Positions 26,992 through 35,754 are shown, counted from the stretch's first letter. The stretch: DNA of 50,206 nucleotides from Arcobacter sp. (GCA_002869535.1 PKUK01000005.1:1-50206), one strand, 5' to 3'. The notes: generated by a model from the sequence alone, not told the origin. Numbers and translations: made by a program.

Positions 26992-27115
26992 TCTTAATCC
27001 TATAAAAAATTCAAAATATAATAGCAGTTTATAATTTAGGATTAGATTGCGTATGTCTAAAAGTAGGAGAATTTCACCCTATTTTAGTATTTATGAAAAG
27101 TTCATTTAAAAGCTT

Positions 27116-27556
27116 CTACTCATGTGGCTCAACTAACCTATACACCCAAACTGATTTGCCATCTTGCAAGAGTAGTTCTATACGCTCATAGCGCACACCC
27201 AAACGTTCATATCTATCAAGTGCTCTCAACTCATCGGCATTTACTTTTATAACTTCCCCTTTAGTTACCATCTTAGGACCTGTTTTAATGTTTAATTTAT
27301 CTTTACGAAAGCCAACTAATGCTGAGGGCTCACTCTCTCCTGCCCTACCCATTACTAGCCAGCGAACCCAAGGTTTTGTTAATGTTCCATATACAAAAAC
27401 TGAATAAGTAGTGTTTTCATCAATGGGAGGTAAATTCTCAGGAGGATTATATAAAAAAGGGCTAGAGAAGGTAAGCCAAAGATATGCAATAGCTAAAATA
27501 AGTAGGCAGAATAAGCTTACGAAGAGATATTTTATTGCTTTTTTTAAAGAGTTCAT
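27116..27556 (-). CDS. membrane-anchored gamma-glutamylcyclotransferase-like protein
   Basis: A 146-residue protein with an N-terminal membrane anchor (residues 8-30, YLFVSLFCLLILAIAYLWLT) and a GGCT/AIG2-like domain. The substrate loop is VFVYGTLTKPWVRW and the middle has ALDRYERLGVRYERIELLL. The family cyclises gamma-glutamyl groups or related amides. The anchored form and the extra tryptophans suggest a periplasm-facing branch of unknown substrate. Confidence 0.75.
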   Translation of the reverse strand: MNSLKKAIKYLFVSLFCLLILAIAYLWLTFSSPFLYNPPENLPPIDENTTYSVFVYGTLTKPWVRWLVMGRAGESEPSALVGFRKDKLNIKTGPKMVTKGEVIKVNADELRALDRYERLGVRYERIELLLQDGKSVWVYRLVEPHE

Positions 27557-27585
27557 CTGTTTTATCTACACTAAACTCTTTTATT

Positions 27586-27613
27586 AAAGAAAGTGTTATT
27601 TAACACTTTCTTT
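27586..27613 (-). terminator. terminator overlapping the end of the lipoprotein gene
   Basis: On the minus strand GAAAGTGTT, loop AAAT, AACACTTTC, then TTTAAT: a nine-base-pair stem that includes the last codons and stop of the lipoprotein gene. Confidence 0.6.
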
Positions 27614-27943
27614 TACATTTTCATAGCTATTTTCAACTTCATCTTTAACTTTCTCTAAAGTCTCTTCTGTTTTATCACTAGCATCATTTAATGCATCTTC
27701 TGCATTTTCACCAGCCTCTTCTAATGCAGCTTTTGTTTCATTGGCAGCATTTTCAATAGAGTCTTCACCATTATCAATAATATCTTCAGTTTTATCAGCA
27801 ACATCTTCTGCTTTATCAGAAACATCTTCACTTTTATCTTGAATTGTCTCTTTGACATTATCCATTTTGTCTTCAACGCTATTGTCAGTACAACCTTGTA
27901 GTATAAAAAATAAGAAAGGCACTAGTAGTAATAATTTTTTCAT
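27596..27943 (-). CDS. small lipoprotein with LEA/YtxH-like amphipathic repeats
   Basis: A 115-residue protein with a lipoprotein signal peptide ending in the lipobox LQGC (cysteine at about residue 18). The mature part is one long charged helix built of roughly 11-residue units such as DKAEDVADKTEDI and TEETLEKVKDEVE, as in LEA-like or apolipoprotein-like stress proteins. It is probably anchored in a membrane and lies along lipid or cell wall. No enzymatic motif. Confidence 0.75.
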   Translation of the reverse strand: MKKLLLLVPFLFFILQGCTDNSVEDKMDNVKETIQDKSEDVSDKAEDVADKTEDIIDNGEDSIENAANETKAALEEAGENAEDALNDASDKTEETLEKVKDEVENSYENVKESVK

Positions 27944-28113
27944 TTTAAATCCTTTTAATGCTAATAAAATTAGTAAAAAACAATAATTTTAATATATATA
28001 AATACTGTTTTATTACTTTTTAGCACTAAATAAGAATAACATTTTAAGCTTATTTTTTTCTTAAAAAAATTATTTTAACTTAAAAAAGATTATTCTTTTT
28101 ATATATAATTTTA

Positions 28114-28572
28114 TTATTTATTCCATTTTGGCTCAAAAGCTACTCTCTCTCCATCATCTGTAGTGTACTCTTCCAATGAGTTTTCTTTTGATTGAATTAC
28201 TATGTATATCATTGTCTCATCAGAATCATTTCTAATACCTCTTATGCCAGAAGGTGCTACACGAATAACAGAGCCTTCTTTTATTTCAAAGACTTCTTTA
28301 TCAACTTGAAAAAAGCCAAATCCTTTTAAGATAATATATGTCTCTTCATTTTTATAATGTATATGAAAATAAGGTTGTTCTGTCTTTGCTGCTAATGAAT
28401 TTAATGAAATCTCAGTACCAGTTGATTTTGTAGCCTCTTTTAAAAAAACTTTTCCCTCTATTTTGTTTTTATTTACTTTATGAATAAGTGAGTATTCCAT
28501 TAATTCATCTAAGTTACCTAAGTCAACTGCTGTGTAGTTTTTATCTTCTTTTATTGTTTCAATATTTTTCAT
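28114..28572 (-). CDS. cupin domain protein
   Basis: A 152-residue single-domain cupin. The first metal-binding block is PYFHIHYKNEETYIILKGFG (H-x-H-x-E region) and the second is GSVIRVAPSGIRGIRND, which lacks the usual second-motif histidine. Function unknown. Its promoter (TATAAT at 28620-28625) is followed by a perfect inverted repeat covering the predicted transcript start, so it is likely repressed by a dimeric regulator. Confidence 0.8.
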   Translation of the reverse strand: MKNIETIKEDKNYTAVDLGNLDELMEYSLIHKVNKNKIEGKVFLKEATKSTGTEISLNSLAAKTEQPYFHIHYKNEETYIILKGFGFFQVDKEVFEIKEGSVIRVAPSGIRGIRNDSDETMIYIVIQSKENSLEEYTTDDGERVAFEPKWNK

Positions 28573-28583
28573 GGCTTATCCTT

Positions 28584-28615
28584 TTTTATACTTGACCATA
28601 TAGTCAAGTATAAAA
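28584..28615. promoter_or_regulatory. perfect inverted repeat, probable operator of the cupin gene
   Basis: TTTTATACTTGAC, six-base centre CATATA, GTCAAGTATAAAA. The arms are 13 bases and perfectly complementary. The cupin promoter -10 TATAAT lies at 28620-28625, so the predicted start of transcription falls in the right arm. It resembles sites of winged-helix dimers such as MarR or HxlR types; the regulator is not in the immediate neighbourhood. Confidence 0.65.
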
Positions 28616-28673
28616 GTCTATTATATTAAAACTGAAGTATAAATAAATATAAAAATAATAAGTATAAATTATG

Positions 28674-30824
28674 CTACTTTAAATGTAGCACAACTTTATT
28701 TCTACCTGTCTCTTTTGCTTCATAAAGTGCACTATCTGCTCTTTTAATCATAGACTCAATTGTATCACCGTCTTTAAATATAGAGATACCAAAACTTACA
28801 GTTTTTCTTCCAACTATATCAAAATCATGGTTTTGTATATCTACTCTAATGTTTTCAATTATTTTTATTATCTCTTCTTTTTGTGCTTCAAAACAAACAA
28901 TAATAAACTCTTCCCCACCATATCTTCCTGCAAAATCAGTTTTTCTAATACTATTTCTTAATATGTTTGCAATCTCAATGAGTACTTTATCTCCAATTTG
29001 ATGACCATAGGTATCATTAACTTCTTTGAAGTGGTCTATATCTAACATAGTAAGACTAAAGTTGCAATTGAATCTTTCACATCTATTTATTTCAAGTTTT
29101 AATAACTCTTCTAGTTTTCTTCTGTTATATAAATTTGTAAGATTATCTATGGTTGCTAGTTTTTCTAACTTCTTGTTTTTTTCTTCAATATCTTTTTGTG
29201 CTTGTTTTAATAAATCATTGGCTTTTGTGATTTTTCTATTCCAATAAATAATAAGGAAAAATATAAAAATAGCCCCTGCAATAACTTTCCACACTAAACT
29301 ATAATCAATACCTCTTTCATACTTGATTGAACTCCATTTATTTAAAATTTCACTGTACATTTCAGCAGGGATACTATTGACTGCTTTTTGCATCACGTTT
29401 AGTAAAACTTCATCGTCATTTCTTACTGCAATTCTGAACTCTAATTTTTCTGATAATTGACCTGCAATTTTTAGCTCTCCAAAATATTTAGTTTGGAATT
29501 CATGTCCTATTGCAGCCAAAGCATCAATATATGCAAAAATTTTGCCCTCTTTGACTTGATCTAATCCTTCATCAATATTGTTAATTTCCACAATATTCAA
29601 ATATTGATATTTTTCTTTTAATGTCTCAACAAATCCATAACCTTTTGTAATACCAATCTTTTTGCCCTTTAAATCTTTCATTTCATTGATAAATGAATCA
29701 TCTATTTTATTTGCTATAACTAATGGTATTTCCAAGTAAGAATCTGTAAAATTTATGTATTTTTTTCTCTGTGGCGTTTCCATACTAAGAGCTAACATAT
29801 CACATTTTTTTTGTTTTAAATAATCTAAAGATTGACTCCAGCTTGAGGTTTTGACAAGATTAAACTTAGCAGAAAGGATTTTTTCAAAGAGTTTATAATA
29901 ATCTGAACTCATCCCCGTATGTTCACCTTTTTCATTTAATCCTTCAAAGGGTAACCAAATTGGGTCTATACAGTATTTTATGACATTACGGTCTATGTAT
30001 GCTGTTTCCTTTTCACTTAACTGGATATGTTGAGTGCCATACTCCCTAATAGTTCCAATCCATTTATTTGCCAGTTTATTTCTTTCATCTTTAGTAAAAG
30101 AGTCTAAAGATTTTTGTAAAATAGACTTAAGTAGTGGATACTTGGGTTGTACTCCAAACCGCAAATCTTCTACAGTTTTATTTGCAACAGTAAATTCATC
30201 AGCTAATATAATATTTGTGTAACCATGTTTTTTTATTAAATAATTTATAGCTGTTAGATTCTCAATAACTGCATCAATTCTATGGAGGGATAAATCTCTT
30301 GTTAATTCCAATAAACTTGTATAAGGTTTTATCTCAAAAGTTCCTAAACTTTCTAATTCTTCTTGATAAAATATATCTTTTGTAATACCAACTTTTTTAT
30401 CTTTTAAACTTTCAGGACCATTATATACTCCAAAATCATCCCTTAAAAATATCATAATAGGTATATCATAATAAGAAGTTGTAAAAAGTGTAAAAGCTTC
30501 TCTGTCTTTTGTATATGAAACACTTGATATCATATGGACTTTTTTGTCTTTAAATGCGTTAAAAGCCATACTCCAAGAACCTATGACTTTTTCAAAAGTA
30601 AGTCCCGATTTTTTTGAGATAATTTAAAGTAAATCGTGTTCAAACCCTACAGGTTGACCCTCTTCAATAAAGGTAAAAGGTGTGTAATCTTGCATCATAG
30701 AGATTGTAATTTTAGGATGTGTTGATATAAAGTCTTTTTCCTCTTTTGTAAGATTAAGAGGTTGAGCTATAGCTTGAATAGTTAAATAAGAAATTATAAT
30801 TAAATGTACTAGTATTGTTTTCAA
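28674..30824 (-). pseudogene. two-SBP, membrane, GGDEF diguanylate cyclase interrupted by one in-frame TAA
   Basis: The frame runs 717 codons with one TAA at 30624-30626 (codon 67). Before it are a signal peptide and the start of a first solute-binding domain (SMMQDYTPFTFIEEG, GFEHDLL). After it, in the same frame, IISKKSGLTFEKVIGSWSMA continues that domain. A second SBP_bac_3 domain follows (YCIDPIWLPFEGLN, KGKKIGITKGYG), then one membrane helix near residue 525 and a GGDEF domain with RYGGEEF and the inhibitory-site R-x-x-D (RKTD) five residues before it. An intact protein would sense a ligand in the periplasm and make cyclic di-GMP. A downstream ATG (30567-30569) could restart translation, but without the signal peptide. 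Confidence 0.88.
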
Positions 30825-30911
30825 CTTAAATATCCTTAGTAATATTTTAATATTAGCTAATCTTATGTTAAAACATATAATTTATTTATCTTTTATTCTA
30901 CTCTTTTTATA

Positions 30912-31160
30912 TCAACGATTTTCTATTAGTTCAAGTTTTTTTATTCTTGTAAGTTTTTTAATTGCATACTCACGCTTTGATGCACTACTTCTATCAATTG
31001 CCGACTCTTCATAAAGCAACTTTACTGGACGTCTAGCTTTTGTATATTTTGCACCCTTATCAGATAAGTTATGCTCATCCAATCGTTTTGCTACATCTGT
31101 TGTAATTCCCGTATATAAACTTCCATCACAACACTCAAGAATATAAACAAAATAGGACAT
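30912..31160 (-). CDS. GIY-YIG nuclease-domain protein
   Basis: An 82-residue single-domain protein of the UPF0213/YhbQ-like group. The motif reads YFVYILECCDGSLYTGITTD (Y-V-Y then Y-T-G), followed by RLDEHN and KYTKARRPVKLLYEE. These compact proteins are predicted nucleases; the biological role is unclear. The ATG overlaps the stop of the preceding membrane-protein gene by one base (TAATG), so the two are coupled. Confidence 0.85.
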   Translation of the reverse strand: MSYFVYILECCDGSLYTGITTDVAKRLDEHNLSDKGAKYTKARRPVKLLYEESAIDRSSASKREYAIKKLTRIKKLELIENR

Positions 31161-31423
31161 TAGTCTTTACCACTTTTCTTTTTGGGTGGTGGTAATAACT
31201 TATTAAAATCATAAGGAACAATATTATTCTCTATTCTTTCAGTAAAATCATATAACTTTATACAAACACCCAATAAGATAGGCCATACAAATATTTGATT
31301 TATTATTGGTACATCAAAGGATAAACCAATAATAACACCTAATATACCTATTAAGATCAAGTATTTATCTATTTTTTTTGCTTTTAATAATTTATAATAT
31401 TCTATTATTTTGTTTTTAAACAT
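31160..31423 (-). CDS. small membrane protein
   Basis: An 87-residue protein with two hydrophobic segments (YLILIGILGVIIGLSF and IFVWPILLGVCIKL) and a basic, proline-rich tail LLPPPKKKSGKD. No family recognised. It is coupled to the GIY-YIG gene by overlap of stop and start. Confidence 0.55.
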   Translation of the reverse strand: MFKNKIIEYYKLLKAKKIDKYLILIGILGVIIGLSFDVPIINQIFVWPILLGVCIKLYDFTERIENNIVPYDFNKLLPPPKKKSGKD

Positions 31424-31453
31424 AATATTTTCCTTCTCATCAATGCCAATATA

Positions 31454-31807
31454 TCATTTACTATTTTCCATATTGTTCTTTGATTTTTCAATATATAAAA
31501 TAAGAGATTTTTTAAAATGCATAATATATAATAATATCAAAATAACTAATACAACTGTCACAACTAAAAGATAAGTAGTATTTAAAACAGCTAAGCCAAT
31601 ACCTGATACTACACCTAAACCAGCTAATGATATAATAAAAAAGAACAATACCCTACCATATATACTAAAAGTATTTGAAGCAAAAATCAATAACTTTATA
31701 GTTGAATAAATACTACTATTCATATAATCCAAAAGTTTATCATGACCTTCAAGTGTTTTAATACCAGATGCAAATTCATCCATCTCTTTATCAATTTTTT
31801 TAAGCAT
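31454..31807 (-). CDS. two-helix membrane protein of unknown function
   Basis: A 117-residue protein with a polar N-terminal helix (KKIDKEMDEFASGIKTLEGH) and two membrane helices (about residues 50-72 and 77-98, VLVILILLYIMHF). No motif that I recognise. It lies 30 bases before the next small membrane gene on the same strand, so the three genes down to GIY-YIG may share a transcript. Confidence 0.55.
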   Translation of the reverse strand: MLKKIDKEMDEFASGIKTLEGHDKLLDYMNSSIYSTIKLLIFASNTFSIYGRVLFFFIISLAGLGVVSGIGLAVLNTTYLLVVTVVLVILILLYIMHFKKSLILYIEKSKNNMENSK

Positions 31808-31918
31808 CCAAGTTCCTAAATTATCTAATTATTTTGAAAATAGTTTACTTGAATTTTATTTTGTTTATAATTAAGTATTCTTTTCCCATAATTTCTATCA
31901 TCTATACTTAATAATAAA

Positions 31919-32515
31919 TCAAAATAACATCCAAAATGCAACACATATCAACATAGTTCCAAAAATATATCCTTGAAATTTAACAGATTTTTTAGACATA
32001 AACTTCTGAGATAAACTAGCCCCAACAAAAGCCCAAGAAATAGTGGCACATGTAGTCAAAATACAAATACCAAAGGAAAGAATACTTACTTGGAGTATTT
32101 GATTTGAATTAATATCTAAAAATTGAGAAAACATCACAAATATCACTGTCATGACTTTTATGTTTAAAAGTTGTAGAATAACTCCATCAAAAAAACTAGG
32201 TGGGTTTAGTTTTGACTCTTTACTATTAGCTTGTGATAAATAAAATAATTTATATGCTAAGTAGATTAAATATAATGAACCTGCATATTTTATATATTTA
32301 AACAACACTGGATAGTTTTTTATAAAGTCACCTACCCCTAAACCAATTGCAAAAGCTTCTAAAAGAACCATTAAATTTATACCTAAGATAAAAGGCATAG
32401 ACTTAACAAGTCCAAATTGACCTCCCAAAGAAGCCATTGCAATATTTGCAGGTCCGGCTGAAAATACCAAAGGAAATAGCATACCTAACCAAAGAAAAAA
32501 TTTACTTTCAAACAT
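31919..32515 (-). CDS. LysE/RhtB family exporter
   Basis: A 198-residue inner-membrane protein with about six helices and the family's N-terminal GPANIAMASLGGQFGLV motif. The family exports amino acids. It is divergent from the LysR gene at 32628 with 112 bases between, the common arrangement in which the LysR protein controls the exporter. Substrate not deducible. Confidence 0.87.
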   Translation of the reverse strand: MFESKFFLWLGMLFPLVFSAGPANIAMASLGGQFGLVKSMPFILGINLMVLLEAFAIGLGVGDFIKNYPVLFKYIKYAGSLYLIYLAYKLFYLSQANSKESKLNPPSFFDGVILQLLNIKVMTVIFVMFSQFLDINSNQILQVSILSFGICILTTCATISWAFVGASLSQKFMSKKSVKFQGYIFGTMLICVAFWMLF

Positions 32516-32627
32516 TTTATAATCCTCATAAAATTTATACTTTATATTATTTTATCAGAGAAAAATCTATTCATATATCAAATATGTTATAATTAACAAT
32601 TCGATTTTTTAGATATAAAGGTTTATT

Positions 32628-33509
32628 TTGGATTTAAAATATATTAAAACTTTTAAAACAATTATTGATGTAGGTAGTTTTTCTAATGCCTCTTATACAT
32701 TAGGGTGTACTCAATCTACAGTAACTTTTCATATACAACAATTAGAAAAAGAATTAAATTTAAAACTGTTTGAAAAAGTTGGCAGAAAAATGCTTTTAAC
32801 TCAAGAAGCAAAAGAAATAATGCCATATTTTGACACTATTACTAACTCTATCGATGAACTAATAAACTATCATAAAAGTACCAGTGAAATACAAGGTATA
32901 TTAAGAATTGCAATGCCTGAAACACTTTTAATTTATAAAATGCAAAATATATTGATAGAATTTAAAAAAAAGGCTCCAAATGTACAATTATCATTTCAAG
33001 GAACAAATTGTTATGATGTAAAAAAACAATTAATTAATGGAAACATTGATTTAGGAATCCATTATAATATAAGTAGCTATACAGACTCCATAATAACTCA
33101 CAATATAAAAGATTTTAATCTTACTCTTGTAGCATCAAGTTCTTTAGAAAAGAAATATTTAAATTTTTTAGAAGATAAACAATTAAAACCTTTTTCAATT
33201 GCAAGTAACCATCCTCAAGCACCTTATAAAAAATATTTGACTAAATACTTACAAAATAAAAATATTACTATGAGAAAAACTCTAGAATTAGGAAGTATAG
33301 AAGCTGCAAAAAAATGTGTAATCTCAAACTTAGGAATTGCATATCTTCCTAAATTTACAGTTGAAGAAGAGATAAAAGATGGAAAAGTAATTGAGTTGAA
33401 TCATAACATTGAAAAAAGAAAAATAAAAGCAATATATGCCTATCATAAAAATAAACATATTACAAAAGCTATGAGCTTATTTATTCAATTGTTAAATGAA
33501 ATGTTATAA
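32628..33509 (+). CDS. LysR-type transcriptional regulator
   Basis: A 293-residue regulator with an N-terminal winged helix (YIKTFKTIIDVGSFSNASYT then LGCTQSTVTFHIQQLEKEL) and a C-terminal co-inducer domain. The start is a TTG at 32628-32630, supported by AAAGG seven bases upstream and by the position of the conserved helix; a -10 TATAAT lies at about 32588. It is divergent from one LysE exporter gene and convergent with another (33546-34178), so either or both may be its targets. Confidence 0.87.
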   Translation: MDLKYIKTFKTIIDVGSFSNASYTLGCTQSTVTFHIQQLEKELNLKLFEKVGRKMLLTQEAKEIMPYFDTITNSIDELINYHKSTSEIQGILRIAMPETLLIYKMQNILIEFKKKAPNVQLSFQGTNCYDVKKQLINGNIDLGIHYNISSYTDSIITHNIKDFNLTLVASSSLEKKYLNFLEDKQLKPFSIASNHPQAPYKKYLTKYLQNKNITMRKTLELGSIEAAKKCVISNLGIAYLPKFTVEEEIKDGKVIELNHNIEKRKIKAIYAYHKNKHITKAMSLFIQLLNEML

Positions 33510-33545
33510 AACACTAACAACTTATCTTTGTTAATAATGATAGTC

Positions 33546-34178
33546 TTACTTTTCACTTCCAAAAATTAGCTTTAACCCAACAGCAGCAAAAATAGTTCCA
33601 ACTATTCTATCAATATATTTTTTAAAATCAAAATACTTATGTACTACAGATTTACTTGAAAATATAAAGGCATATCCTACAAAAACTAAAATACCAAAAG
33701 GAAGGCATACAATAACTGGTAAAAATATAGAAGTGTTTTGAGCATTATTTGGTAAAGCGATTGCAATAATTGCAATCCATACTGCAATAGCTTTTGGGTT
33801 TAATAGATGCATTAATAAGCCAGATAAAAAATAACTAATATTAGACCCAGCTTTTAATGTAAAATCAGTCTTCTTATTGTTTACATCAAATGAAAACTTA
33901 AAAGACTTATATGCCAAATATAAGAAGTAAACTCCACCTAAAATCTTTAATATATAAAGAAAATTTGCATACTCATTTAAAATAGGTTGTAATCCACTTG
34001 TCGCTAAAAATCCCCAAAAAAATGACCCTGTAGTTATTCCCAAAGCTAAAAAAACACCTGCTTTTCTACCAGAGTAAATTGAGGTATGAGCTATGGCTAA
34101 ATTACTAGGACCTGGACTTGCAATTCCTAAAAGATAAACTATCAAAGCTAAAAAAATACTAGAAAAAATATCCATCAT
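33546..34178 (-). CDS. LysE/RhtB family exporter (second copy)
   Basis: A 210-residue six-helix protein with the signature YLLGIASPGPSNLAIAHTSI and LMHLLNPKAIAVWIAI. It is only distantly similar to the exporter at 31919-32515, so it is not a recent duplicate. The family exports amino acids or related solutes. It is convergent with the LysR gene and marks the last ordinary gene before the integron array. Confidence 0.87.
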   Translation of the reverse strand: MMDIFSSIFLALIVYLLGIASPGPSNLAIAHTSIYSGRKAGVFLALGITTGSFFWGFLATSGLQPILNEYANFLYILKILGGVYFLYLAYKSFKFSFDVNNKKTDFTLKAGSNISYFLSGLLMHLLNPKAIAVWIAIIAIALPNNAQNTSIFLPVIVCLPFGILVFVGYAFIFSSKSVVHKYFDFKKYIDRIVGTIFAAVGLKLIFGSEK

Positions 34179-34367
34179 AAAATCCTTAAAAATAAATAGA
34201 TAATGAATTAATAAACTTATAGGTCTATTATAACATATTGTAAAAAAGTAAGCTAAAAGCCAATGAAGAGTTTGAATAAAGTATTGGGAATAACTTAGAG
34301 TATTATATTTTAAGAATCAGCAATTACCCAAGAAGTGGAGATTCAACCCCTGGGATGTAATTGTAAT

Positions 34368-34661
34368 TTATTCTCCATAATGTGACCACATTCTATGGAT
34401 TCTTACTACCTTGTCAGTTTCTTTTACTTCATAAACCAGTCTATGTTGAATATTTATTCTTCTAGAATATGTACCACTTAAATTACCAACTAGTTTTTGT
34501 CCTCGTGCCTGCGGGGTTACACCATAAGGGGGTGGATTTTGAAATGGATTTTTTCTAATAATCTCAATTAACTCTTTAGCATTTGGGCTTAAGTTAGCAC
34601 TCGATAGTTTTTTAGCATCTTTTAATGCTAGTTTACTATAGAGTATTTTATATTTTACCAT
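34368..34661 (-). CDS. Txe/YoeB family mRNA-cleaving toxin
   Basis: A 97-residue RelE-fold toxin: ILYSKLALKDAKKL, then ELIEIIRKNPFQNPP, then LSGTYSRRINIQHRLVYEV and the C-terminal HRMWSHYGE, where the conserved H-Y matches the YoeB active-site end. It overlaps the antitoxin gene by seven bases. Between NPPPY and KLVG lies the segment GVTPQARGQ, encoded by an unusually GC-rich stretch (34497-34521); as I recall, relatives have only E or a few residues there. Length is therefore above the usual 84-90. Confidence 0.85.
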   Translation of the reverse strand: MVKYKILYSKLALKDAKKLSSANLSPNAKELIEIIRKNPFQNPPPYGVTPQARGQKLVGNLSGTYSRRINIQHRLVYEVKETDKVVRIHRMWSHYGE

Positions 34662-34900
34662 TCAATTTCTTCACTAAACTCACTATCTGGTTCATTCATC
34701 GAGTCTTGTATCGAAGATACCATATTTGGTATATTATTTAAATACAATGTCTCCTCTATAGCATTCCAATCTTCTTGGGAAAGCATAACCACATTATTTC
34801 TTTTCCCTGTTATAAGTATCGGTTCATGTGTTTGTGCCGTTTCATCCATCACATTATATATATCTGCTCTAACTTGACTTACTGACATAGTTCTTGTCAT
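34655..34900 (-). CDS. YefM/Phd family antitoxin
   Basis: An 81-residue protein with the Phd/YefM DNA-binding N-terminus (MSVSQVRADIYNVMDETAQT, ILITGKRNNVVMLSQEDW) and an acidic C-terminal tail that would wrap the toxin. It is upstream of the YoeB gene and overlaps it, the standard order. TATTAAGGACAGAT upstream gives a good ribosome binding site. It lies in the distal, probable cassette 6. Confidence 0.87.
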   Translation of the reverse strand: MTRTMSVSQVRADIYNVMDETAQTHEPILITGKRNNVVMLSQEDWNAIEETLYLNNIPNMVSSIQDSMNEPDSEFSEEIEW

Positions 34901-34972
34901 ATCTGTCCTTAATAGTTAATTTTCAATATTGTACTTAATATCGTACGCTTTCTCAAGAGGTGTAAATTTTAT

Positions 34973-35051
34973 GATAACAACCATAAAAATTAAATCTGGG
35001 AAGAGTATAATTTTTTTATTAATAGGTATTCTGTCCCCGGATTTTGTTATT
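34973..35051 (-). other. probable degenerate attC site (between TA cassettes)
   Basis: Plus strand: GATAACAACC at the left and GGATTTTGTTAT at the right, 79 bases apart, the same outer cores as the clear attC sites. An inner stem AAATCTGGG (34992-35000) faces CCCCGGATTT (35035-35044) with a bulge. The core complementarity to the start of its cassette (TTATCAAAA) holds except for one base. Weaker than the others. Confidence 0.5.
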
Positions 35052-35055
35052 ATAT

Positions 35056-35322
35056 CTACATATTTAAATGTATTTTATTTGATGCAAATTGATGTATTAA
35101 AACTTGGATAAGGTTTTGGTAAGGTACACCATTTTCTAAAGCTTTCTTCTTAAGTTCATAAATATCATTTTCATTAACTCTTATAGATATAGCTTTTTTC
35201 TTTTGGTGTTTTACATAAGACTGTAGTTCTAATAATCTTTTATCAATATTTTTTTTACTTTCCCATTCACCATTTTCAACACTTTGTAAAATGTCTTGTT
35301 CATATTCATCTAAATTAGTCAT
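35056..35322 (-). CDS. CopG-like antitoxin of a BrnT-like pair
   Basis: An 88-residue protein with an acidic, tyrosine-containing N-terminus (MTNLDEYEQDILQSVENGEW) and a ribbon-helix-helix-like C-terminus (KKKAISIRVNENDIYELKKK, ALENGVPYQNLIQVLIHQF). This is the pattern of BrnA/CopG antitoxins. It is downstream of and overlaps the toxin by four bases (ATGA), toxin first, as in brnTA operons. Confidence 0.75.
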   Translation of the reverse strand: MTNLDEYEQDILQSVENGEWESKKNIDKRLLELQSYVKHQKKKAISIRVNENDIYELKKKALENGVPYQNLIQVLIHQFASNKIHLNM

Positions 35323-35615
35323 TTTGAGACTCCTTTATTATATTTCTTGTTCATTTGTCTTGAAGGAATAATTGTTTTTAAAAATATCGAAGTATCATCT
35401 TCAACATACGGGACTAAATAAACATAATTTTTTATTTCAATCAAAAGAATAAAGATATTTTGATTAGGATATTTTTCTTTATTTGGATGCTCAATATCAT
35501 CCAACAAATTACCACTTTCAAGTGCCAATACCACATCTTCAAAACTTATATCTCTTTGTTCTTTTAAGAGTTCGTTTTTTTCAAGACTATATCGTATGCT
35601 TTTATTTTTAATCAC
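35319..35615 (-). CDS. BrnT-like toxin
   Basis: A 98-residue protein: SIRYSLEKNELLKEQRDISF, EDVVLALESGNLLDDIEHPN, a central beta region (IFILLIEIKNYVYLVPYVED) and TIIPSRQMNKKY. It shares with BrnT the early I-S-F-E-D block and the C-terminal S-R motif of a RelE-like fold, and it precedes a ribbon-helix-helix antitoxin. Ribonuclease toxicity is inferred from family. It forms cassette 5 with the antitoxin gene. Confidence 0.65.
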   Translation of the reverse strand: MIKNKSIRYSLEKNELLKEQRDISFEDVVLALESGNLLDDIEHPNKEKYPNQNIFILLIEIKNYVYLVPYVEDDTSIFLKTIIPSRQMNKKYNKGVSK

Positions 35616-35685
35616 TATTGATCACCTTTTTATATATACAATGTATTTTATTGTAATTAGAGAGAGATGTCAAGTTTATTTTTTT

Positions 35686-35754
35686 GATAACGGTTAAGGA
35701 GAGCAATATTTGACCCGCCCTTGGGTCAAATATTGGTTCCTGCGTTTTGTTATC
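35686..35754 (-). other. attC site of cassette 4
   Basis: Outer cores GATAACGG (plus, 35686) and TTTTGTTATC (to 35754). Inner stem CAATATTTGACCC (35704-35716) faces GGGTCAAATATTG (35723-35735), 13 perfect pairs, loop GCCCTT. Between them lie unpaired short segments as in attC. The 5' core overlaps the stop of the cassette 4 gene. Confidence 0.85.

Noticed and set aside
2815-30824. Reassignment of UAA as a sense codon
   Set aside because: Many intact genes here end with TAA at exactly the expected length (for example rpmJ, rpsM, gatA), so UAA is a stop in this organism.
34179-34367. attC site at the distal end of the YefM/YoeB cassette
   Set aside because: ATAACTTAG at about 34291 and a weak TTGTAATT at 34361 were considered, but the inner stem is poor and the core does not complement the cassette start TTATCAT.
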